A stretch of 64,000 nucleotides of DNA from Vicia villosa (taxonomy: Eukaryota; Streptophyta; Magnoliopsida; Fabales; Fabaceae): the NCBI RefSeq assembly GCF_029867415.1, contig NW_026705482.1, forward strand, positions 248,001-312,000. The letters run 5' to 3'. This document shows, in pieces, positions 56,595 through 64,000 of the stretch (position 1 is the stretch's first letter; each line of letters opens with the position of its first letter). The position numbers and the translations under genes are program-made. The notes below the pieces were generated by a model, which did no database searches, had not been told where the DNA came from, and was given only the letters and a program-made list of their open reading frames with translations.

Positions 56595-58514
56595 ATGGTT
56601 GATGAAAGTGAAAAGTCTACACCTGCATCTACATCTGGCTCTGCTGAGCAATACAACGGTAACAATGGTTATACTAGACCGCCGGTATTTGATGGTGAAA
56701 ACTTTGAATACTGGAAAGATAAACTGGAAAGTTATTTTCTCGGTCTAGATGGTGATCTATGGGATCTTCTGATGGATGGTTACAAACATCCAGTAAATGC
56801 CAGAGGCGTAAAGCTGACAAGGCAAGAAATGAATGATGATCAGAAAAAGCTTTTCAGGAATCATCATAAATGCAGAACTGTTTTGCTGAATGCTATCTCT
56901 CATGCTGAGTATGAGAAGATATCTAACAGGGAAACGGCCTATGACATATATGAGTCCTTGAAAATGACTCATGAAGGAAATGCTCAAGTCAAGGAGACTA
57001 AAGCTCTAGCTTTAATCCAGAAGTATGAAGCCTTCAAGATGGAGGATGATGAAGACATTGAAAAGATGTTTTCAAGATTTCAAACTCTTACTGCTGGATT
57101 GAGAGTTCTTGACAAGGGATACACCAAGGCTGATCACGTAAAGAAGATCATCAGAAGCTTACCCAGAAGATGGGGTCCTATGGTGACTGCATTCAAGATT
57201 GCAAAGAACCTGAATGAAGTTTCTCTGGAAGAGCTTATCAGTGCCTTGAGAAGTCATGAAATAGAGCTGGACGCGAATGAGCCTCAAAAGAAAGGTAAGT
57301 CTATTGCATTAAAATCCAATATCAAGAAATGCACTAACGCTTTTCAGGCTAGAGAAGAAGATCCTGAAGAATCAGAATCTGAAGAAGAAGATGAACTGTC
57401 TTTGATCTCCAGAAGGCTAAATCAACTCTGGAAGACCAAGCAAAGGAAGTTCAGAGGCTTCAGAAGTTCAAAGAAATTTGAACGTGGAGAATCTTCTGAT
57501 GACAGAAGATTTGACAAGAAGAAGGTCATGTGCTATGAATGCAATGAGCCTGGACACTTCAAGAATGAATGTCCAAGTCTTCAGAAGGAAAATCCCAAGA
57601 AGAAGTTTCATAAGAAGAAAAGTCTTATGGAAACCTGGGATGAGTCAGAAGATGATTCAGACTCTGAAGATGAGCAGGCCAACTGTGCGCTGATGGCGAC
57701 AGAAGATGACGAATCAGAATCTACATCAGAATCAGATTCTGAAGAGGTATTTTCTGAACTTACTAGAGATGAGTTAGTTTCCGGTCTAACTGAACTTCTG
57801 GAACTCAAGTCTCAGATTAGTCTCAAATACAAAAAGCTGAAAAAGCTATTTGAATTTGAAACAAAGAAGCTTGAGTTGGAAAATTCTGAATTAAAAGAAA
57901 AACTTTTAAAATTATCCAATAATGTTGGATCTCCTTCTGATTCAGAAAAATCCACTCCTAGTCTAAACCATATTCTGAAAGAATATGATTTAAGTTTCAG
58001 GAAGTTCTTATCTAGAAGTATTGGCAGAAGTCAGCTAGCTTCTATGATATATGCTGTGTCTGGAAACAAAAGAGTTGGCATTGGTTTTGAGGGTGAAACC
58101 CCATACAAACTTGAACCTGTTGATGAAATGAAATTCACATACAAGCCATTGTATGATCAGTTCAAGTATGGCCACTCCCATGATATTAGGCACACTTCAC
58201 ATGCTCAAAGCTTTCACATAACACACACCAAAAAGCATGTGACACAACCTAGGAAATATCATGAAACTCACATTAAGAATTATCATGCTGTTCCTCCTAT
58301 TGCTTACAATGTTAAACCCAAGTTCAATCAGAACTTGAGGAGAACTAACAAGAAAGGACCCAAGAAAATGTGGGTACCTAAGGATAAGATTATTCCTATT
58401 GCAGATATCCTTGACTGCAAAAAGGACAAAGCACAACATGTCATGGTACCTGGACTCTGGATGCTCACGACACATGACAGGAAGAAGGTCTATGTTCCAA
58501 GATCTGGTGCTTAA
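56595..58514 (+). CDS. gag: Element B Gag, intact
   Basis: The 639-codon frame starts MVDESEKSTPASTSG. The copia Gag (UBN2-type) domain covers about residues 30-235 (FDGENFEYWKDKLESYFLG, KEIISN-like helices, RSLPRRWGPMVTAFKIAKNL). A Glu/Ser-rich stretch follows, then a zinc knuckle CYECNEPGHFKNEC near residue 315. A coiled coil (KYKKLKKLFEFETKKLELENSEL) and a His/Tyr-rich basic end (KKMWVPKDKIIPIADIL) complete it. The last 116 nt overlap the pol frame, which is in +1. Gag would assemble particles in the cytoplasm. Confidence 0.92.
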   Translation: MVDESEKSTPASTSGSAEQYNGNNGYTRPPVFDGENFEYWKDKLESYFLGLDGDLWDLLMDGYKHPVNARGVKLTRQEMNDDQKKLFRNHHKCRTVLLNAISHAEYEKISNRETAYDIYESLKMTHEGNAQVKETKALALIQKYEAFKMEDDEDIEKMFSRFQTLTAGLRVLDKGYTKADHVKKIIRSLPRRWGPMVTAFKIAKNLNEVSLEELISALRSHEIELDANEPQKKGKSIALKSNIKKCTNAFQAREEDPEESESEEEDELSLISRRLNQLWKTKQRKFRGFRSSKKFERGESSDDRRFDKKKVMCYECNEPGHFKNECPSLQKENPKKKFHKKKSLMETWDESEDDSDSEDEQANCALMATEDDESESTSESDSEEVFSELTRDELVSGLTELLELKSQISLKYKKLKKLFEFETKKLELENSELKEKLLKLSNNVGSPSDSEKSTPSLNHILKEYDLSFRKFLSRSIGRSQLASMIYAVSGNKRVGIGFEGETPYKLEPVDEMKFTYKPLYDQFKYGHSHDIRHTSHAQSFHITHTKKHVTQPRKYHETHIKNYHAVPPIAYNVKPKFNQNLRRTNKKGPKKMWVPKDKIIPIADILDCKKDKAQHVMVPGLWMLTTHDRKKVYVPRSGA

Positions 58515-61500
58515 GTCTGGAGGAGAAGTCAAGTTTGGAGGAGATCAGAAGGGCAAGATAATTGGCTCTGGAACTATAAAGTCTGGTAACTCTCCTTCCA
58601 TTTCTAATGTACTTCTTGTAGAAGGATTAACACATAACCTCTTATCTATCAGTCAATTGAGTGACAATGGTTATGATATAATCTTTAATCAAGAGTCTTG
58701 CAAGGCTGTAAATCAGAAGGATGGCTCAATCCTATTTACAGGCAAGAGGAAGAACAACATTTATAAGACAAATCTGCAAGATCTTATGAGTCAGAAGGTG
58801 ACTTGTCTTATGTCTGTTTCTGAAGAGCAGTGGGTCTGGCACAGAAGATTAGGTCATGCTAGTTTGAGAAAGATTTCTCAGATTAACAAACTGAATCTGG
58901 TCAGAGGACTCCCTAATCTGAAATTCAAATCAGATGCTCTTTGTGAAGCATGTCAGAAGGGCAAGTTCTCCAAACCTGCATTCAAGTCCAAGAATGTTGT
59001 TTCTACCTCAAGGCCATTAGAACTCTTGCACATTGATCTGTTTGGCCCAGTCAAAACAGCATCTGTCAGAGGGAAGAAATATGGATTAGTCATCGTAGAT
59101 GATTATAGCCGCTGGACATGGGTAAAATTCTTGAAACACAAGGATGAGACTCATTCAGTGTTCTTTGATTTCTGTATTCAGATTCAATCTGAAAAAGAGT
59201 GTAAAATCATAAAGGTCAGAAGTGATCATGGTGGTGAATTTGAGAACAGATCCTTTGAAGAATTCTTCAAATAAAATGGTATTGCCCATGATTTCTCTTG
59301 TCCTAGAACTCCACAGCAAAATGGAGTTGTAGAACGAAAGAATAGGACTCTGCAAGAAATGGCCAGAACCATGATCAATGAAACCAATATGGCTAAGCAT
59401 TTCTGGGCAGAAGCAATAAACACTGCATGCTATATTCAGAATAGAATCTCTATCAGACCTATTCTAAATAAGACTCCCTATGAATTGTGGAAGAATAGAA
59501 AGCTCAACATTTCATATTTCCATCCTTTTGGATGTGTATGCTTTATTCTGAACACTAAAGATCATCTTGGTAAGTTTGATTCCAAAGCTCAAAAATGTTT
59601 CCTTCTTGGATATTCTGAACGCTCAAAAGGCTACAGAGTATACAATACTGAAACATTGATTGTAGAAGAATCAATCAATATCAGGTTTGATGATAAGCTT
59701 GGTTCTGAAAAACCAAAGCAGTTTGATAATTTTGCAGATTGTGATATTGATATATCAGAAGTTGTTGAGCCAAGAAGCAACGCATCAGAAGCAGAGCTTC
59801 TCAGAAGCAAAGAATCTGAAGATCAAGTATCAGCTTCTCTGGAGAATCTAAGCATTTCTGAAGAACCATCTGTCAGAAGATCATCCAGACTCATCTCTGG
59901 TCATTCAGAAGATGTCATTCTTGGAAAGAAGGATGATCCAATCAGAACAAGAGCATTCCTTAAGAACAATGCAGATTGTCAATTAGGTCTTGTATCTTTG
60001 ATCGAGCCAACTTCTGTTGATCATGCTCTAGAAGATCCAGACTGGATAATTGCTATGCAAGAAGAACTGAATCAGTTTACAAGGAATGATGTTTGGGATC
60101 TTGTTCCTAGACCAGATGGATTCAATATAATTGGTACAAAATGGGTCTTCAGAAACAAGCTCAGTGAGAAAGGTGAAGTGGTAAGGAACAAAGCCAGACT
60201 GGTGGCTCAGGGTTATAGTCAGCAAGAAGGGATTGACTATACAGAAACCTTTGCACCAGTGGCCAGGTTAGAATCTATTCGTCTATTAATTTCATTTGCC
60301 ACTCAACATAACATCACTCTCTATCAAATGGATGTTAAGAGTGCCTTCTTAAATGGTTATATAGATGAAGAGGTTTATGTCCATCAACCTCCTGGTTTTG
60401 AAGACTCTATGTCTCCTAATCATGTTTTTAAACTCAAGAAATCATTGTATGGATTGAAACAGGCTCCCAGAGCTTGGTATGAACGCTTAAGTTCTTTCCT
60501 TCTGGATAATGGTTTCACTAGAGGAAAAGTGGACACTACTCTCTTTTGTAAAACCTTTAAAAGGGATATTTTAATTTGTCAAATATATGTAGATGATATT
60601 ATTTTTGGAACATCTAATGCTACACTTGGAAAGGAGTTTGCTGAGTCTATGCAGGCTGAGTTTGAAATGAGCATGATGGGAGAACTCAAGTATTTCCTTG
60701 GAATACAAATAAATCAAACATCAGAAGGAACGTATGTTCACCAAACCAAGTATGTGAAGGAACTTCTGAAGAAGTTTAATCTTCTAGACTGCAAAGAAGC
60801 CAAAACTCCTATGCATCCAACATGCATTCTAGGTAAGGATGAGGTAAGTAAGAAGGTAGATCAGAAGTTATACAGAGGTATGATTGGATCTCTTCTATAT
60901 TTGACTGCTTCTAGACCTGACATTCTGTTCAGTGTTTGTTTATGTGCTAGATTTCAATCAGATCCTAGAGAATCTCATTTAACTGCTGTTAAGAGAATTC
61001 TAAGGTATCTGAAAGGTACTACTAATGTTGGCTTAGTTTACAGAAAATCTAAAGAATACAACTTAGTAGGATTCTGCGATGCTGACTATGCTGGAGACAG
61101 AATTGAAAGAAAAAGTACTTCAGGAAGTTGCCAATTTCTTGGAAGTCATTTGATCTCTTGGTATAGCAAGAAGCAAGCAACTATTGCTCTATCAACAACA
61201 GAAGCAGAATATGTCGCTGCTGCTGGTTGTAGTACACAGATGCTCTGGATGAAGAGTCAGTTAGAAGATTATCAGATATTTGAGAGTAACATTCTTATTT
61301 TCTGTGATAATACTTCTGCTATATGTTTATCTAAGAATCCTATTCTTCATTCAAAAGCTAAACATATTGAGATTAAACATCATTTCATAAGGGACTATGT
61401 TCAGAAGGGTGTTATATCTTTAAACTTTGTTGATACAGACCATCAATGGGCTGATATCTTTACAAAACCCCTGGCTGAAGATAGGTTTAAGTTCATTCTG

Positions 61501-61533
61501 AAGAACATCAGTATGGATTTATGCCCAGAATGA
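58399..61533 (+). pseudogene. pol: Element B Pol, complete domains but one in-frame stop
   Basis: The frame is +1 relative to gag and has no ATG at its start; position 58399 is a TTG within the overlap. The protease site is WYLDSGCSRHMTG. Pre-integrase WVWHRRLGHAS and integrase HIDLFGP, RSDHGGEF, NGVVERKN follow. A TAA at 59272-59274 replaces the Glu codon present in element A, between the second Asp and the Glu. The frame continues to 61533 with RT (WVFRNKLSEKGEVVRNKARLV, catalytic YVDD near 60586) and RNase H (GFCDADYAGD, STTEAEYVAAA, FCDNTSAI), ending IFTKPLAEDRF. Without that stop it would be full length; it may be a recent mutation or a sequencing error. Confidence 0.9.
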
Positions 61534-61979
61534 GAAGATGAGAAGTTCTTATGTATGAGTATCTTCTGAAATGAAAATGGATTATTTTTTTTATATCAGA
61601 AGTTCTGATTGAAATCTTTTAGAAATTATGATTCGGTTATTACTAACGTTTCATTGTCTAAGTTGATTCAGAACCTCCTTTAAAGCAAAACAGCTGTTAC
61701 GTTTTTATCTCGGGATGGTAAACCTGTCGTTACTATTCATGGATAAACGTGCGTGCAGTTGAAGGGACGCCGACCATAGGTAACTGTGCTAGTCACCTCA
61801 TTTGTCTTTATTATCTCTCCTCACGTCACGTAACATTAAATGCTATTCATCATTCGTTTCATTTTATTTTCTTTTAAATACTCTTCAAACACTTCTCCTT
61901 CCCTCTCATATTTTCTCTATTCACTCTATCTTTTTGCATTCATATCAAACCCTACCTGTTCATTTTCTGCAAATCCATC
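61534..61979 (+). other. Element B spacer between pol and extra ORF
   Basis: Non-coding. A pyrimidine-rich stretch (61860-61975, 'cttctccttccctctcatattttctc') after 'ttttaaatactcttc' resembles a plant promoter and 5' leader. It corresponds to the TATA-bearing spacer before the extra ORF in element A. Confidence 0.5.
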
Positions 61980-62375
61980 ATGAACTCTTCATCAAGCCCA
62001 GGAAATCATGAAAATGATCAAAACAACAAGAGAAAAGCTGTTGAAACATCACCTTCCAAACCCAAAAAGATAAAAATCACCTATGATCCTCTCAAGGTGA
62101 ATCCATTCGAAGCAATGTTGTCTGGAAACTACTCTAGACGTGTGTTTCATCCCCCTGGTGAAAGCCCTCCATCATCTCCATCTTCTTCCTCATCTTGTTT
62201 CCTTCTAGACTCAACTTCCTCTTCATCTAACCTTTCCTCTCCCTTAATCCATTCCGAAGAAATCTCTTCATCTTCACCCGCTGAGAATGTTGTCTCCGAT
62301 AAAGATTGTGGCAGATCTGCATCAGAACCAAGTCTCCCTGACCCCTCGCCTGGAAGCCCAAGAAGCAGTCAATGA
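61980..62375 (+). pseudogene. Element B extra-ORF remnant (131 codons)
   Basis: Starts MNSSSSPGNHENDQNNKRK. It has a basic KPKKIKI patch, then a Ser/Pro-rich stretch ending SSQ. It lies in the position of the 980-codon ORF of element A and is followed by a similar 3' stretch ('ttagctagggtcttagg', 'ttgcatctgctt'). It is therefore probably an internally deleted version. I do not recognise a domain. Confidence 0.55.
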
Positions 62376-63681
62376 GGCGTTTCACTCATTCATGGCATGC
62401 TGGCACAGACTTTGTCTTAGCTAGGGTCTTAGGTTTTGGTCTTTGTAGTTTTCTTTTCCTTGTTGCATCTGCTTGTTAAACATCTTCATGTAATATCTTT
62501 TGATTATAAATGAAAAAGTTTCTTTGCTTTTACATTCCAGTGTTTTTATTTGTCGTTTTATGCATCTGAATCTTTTGAAATATTCTTTTTGATGTTATGA
62601 CAAAAAGGGGGAGAAGATAAATGATAAAATGACTTGATTAATCTATCAGTTGCTGGGTAAAGCTCCCACACATTTACTAACAAGAACTGCAAGTTCTATA
62701 TGGTTTAAGTGTTTTGCAGGTATAAAGAAGTGAAGAAAATCTTCAAAGCAAACACAAGAAGCAAAACCATGGAAACTGAAGCAAGCTGAGTGCTGTCAAG
62801 CTTCAGAAATCAGAAGCAAGAAAGAAGAATGAATCAGAAGCACTGATAATAGAATTTGATTCATTTTTTTGTCTATTTGATCTGACAAAATTCTATTTGC
62901 TCTGATACATTATTTTAGCCTATATGGCTCTGATACATATAATGTGTTCAAACATATATTCTATGTTCTAACTCGTTCATGCTGACTTTTGTCGTTTAGT
63001 TTTTTGTTCTGTAACATTTCAGGATGTAGAGATGCTCTGATGATGCTCTGGTACATTCAACAATGTTTTGATACAAATCTAGCATGAAGTGATGATTGGT
63101 AGAAATTCAAGCTCTGAAGCTATCCGAGGGAAGCAGAAATTCAAAGCTGTGAATGTTCTAAAGATCCAGAAAACTCAAGTTCTGAAGCTGTCCTAAATGG
63201 AAGCAGAAATCAGAAGCTGTGAATGTTCAGAAGATCAAAGAAATTCAAGTTCTGAAGCTGTCCTGAATGGAAGCAGAAATCAGAAGCTGTGAATGTTCAG
63301 AAGATCAAAGAAATTCAAGTTCTGAAGCTGTCCTAGATGGAAGCAGGAATCAGAAGCTGCGAGTGTTCTAGGGATCTAAGGAAATTCTAGTTCTGAAGCT
63401 GTCCTATGGAAGCAGAAGTCAGAAGCTATGAATTCTCTGAAGACAGAAGCTTATATGATCGTCTCTACCGAAATAATCAGGGAAGTCTTTTTATTAAAGT
63501 TCTTCGAGTATTTATTTCAGGGGGAGATTATTTATCTCAGGGGGAGATTGTTAATCTCAGGGGGAGACATATTCATATGCTTATGCTATAGCTGTGTAAT
63601 TTGTCTTTTGCCGTCTGCTCTTTCTGATCGCAAATTCATATCATTTATATATGTTTTTGTCATCATCAAAAAGGGGGAGAT
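62376..63681 (+). other. Element B non-coding tail with purine tracts
   Basis: It contains 'aaaaagggggagaagat' near 62604, the 70-bp repeats at 63100-63435, three 20-bp-spaced 'cagggggaga' tracts (63518-63567) and the terminal polypurine tract aaaaagggggagat (63668-63681) next to the LTR. Confidence 0.7.
63100..63435 (+). repeat. 70-bp tandem repeats in element B tail
   Basis: About 4.5 copies of a unit containing 'ttcaagttctgaagctgtcc' and 'gaagcagaaatcagaagctg'. Copies starting at 63244 and 63314 are exactly 70 bp apart and nearly identical; outer copies are more diverged. Confidence 0.85.
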
Positions 63682-64000
63682 TGTTAGAACAAGATTTGTT
63701 CTGATCAATTATCTTAGTTTTGATGATAACAATAATATGAATTTTGCTTAAGATAATATGGTACTCTAATCCAATGCAATTTCCCTTTCAGGAAATATAT
63801 ATAAGAGTACGCATAATTCAGCGCTCAGAAGCTTTGTCTCAAAGGGTTCAGCATGCAACATCAGAACATGGTCTGGCAAGACATCAGAAGATGGTCGAAG
63901 CAGAATCAGAACATGGGTCTATGGAAGCATCAGAAGAACAAGAGAACAGAAGCACTGAAGTGCTGATGGTATCACGCTCAGAAGCACTTCAAGGTCAGAA
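63682..64000 (+). repeat. Element B 3' LTR (first 319 bp)
   Basis: It begins tgttagaaca and is identical by eye to 55298-55616. It is cut by the window end. Confidence 0.92.

Larger units (their letters stand above)
55298..64000 (+). mobile_element. SIRE-like copia element B, young, runs off window end
   Basis: The 5' LTR (55298-56508), iMet primer site, gag, pol, a remnant extra ORF, a repeat-rich tail, a polypurine tract and the first 319 bp of the 3' LTR (63682 onward) are present. Those 319 bp are identical to the 5' LTR by eye, pointing to a recent insertion. The only pol lesion seen is one TAA at 59272. The family is the same as element A (same primer site, gag and integrase). Confidence 0.93.

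Noticed and set aside
63100..63435. CRISPR-like array
   Set aside because: The repeats are contiguous 70-bp tandem units in a plant retrotransposon tail, with no spacers of unique sequence.

Overview
This window is plant nuclear DNA. It looks like a legume, most likely a large-genome member of the pea/vetch tribe (Fabeae). The reasons are an Ogre-type (Ty3/gypsy, Tat lineage) retrotransposon of about 22.5 kb with LTRs near 5 kb, SIRE/Maximus-type copia elements, and AT-rich spacers with long (TA)n tracts. I found no convincing host gene, tRNA/rRNA gene, CRISPR array or prokaryotic feature. Essentially everything recognisable is transposable-element DNA, much of it nested. The lineage assignment is an inference from element types, not a database result.

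Left part (1-34.7 kb). A possible copia LTR remnant is followed by one minus-strand LINE-1-type element that later insertions split into three pieces (1966-3178, 25702-26012 and 34181-about 34735). One insertion is a near-complete Ogre element on the plus strand (3179-25701, target duplication CACAC). It has a tRNA-Arg-like primer site, an extra upstream ORF1, gag-protease, an intron and RT/RNaseH/aRNaseH/integrase. The other is a Tekay-like chromovirus on the minus strand (26013-34180, target duplication AATAA) with 2.1 kb LTRs and one long gag-pol frame that has lost most of its integrase.

Middle part (34.7-39.1 kb). Here lie a 0.6 kb hAT-like MITE, long (TA)n microsatellites, a 1.4 kb Mutator-like foldback element with 176-bp inverted ends inside the (TA)n DNA, a palindromic (TA)n array and AT-rich spacer.

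Right part (39.1-64 kb). An old plus-strand copia element (39151 to about 52345) has lost nearly all of pol. A minus-strand SIRE-like element (element A, 40926-50813) is inserted in its gag frame. Element A keeps gag, protease and integrase but has lost RT and RNase H. It carries a degraded extra ORF of about 980 codons between pol and the 3' LTR, with a TATA-like box just upstream. After a Stowaway MITE and unclassified spacer comes a younger plus-strand relative (element B, from 55298, running off the window end). Element B has an almost intact gag-pol.

Most noteworthy signals: (1) three tandem hairpins in the Ogre 3' region whose outer stems differ in sequence but keep pairing; (2) a phase-compatible GT-AG intron that places Ogre gag-protease and pol in one frame; (3) an identical 116-nt, +1-frame gag/pol overlap in two separate SIRE-like elements; (4) the extra 3' ORF of element A; (5) a Pol III-like A-box/B-box/T-run unit inside the Ogre LTR. 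None of these amounts to a clearly new biological system. The covarying hairpins and the shared +1 overlap deserve checking first.
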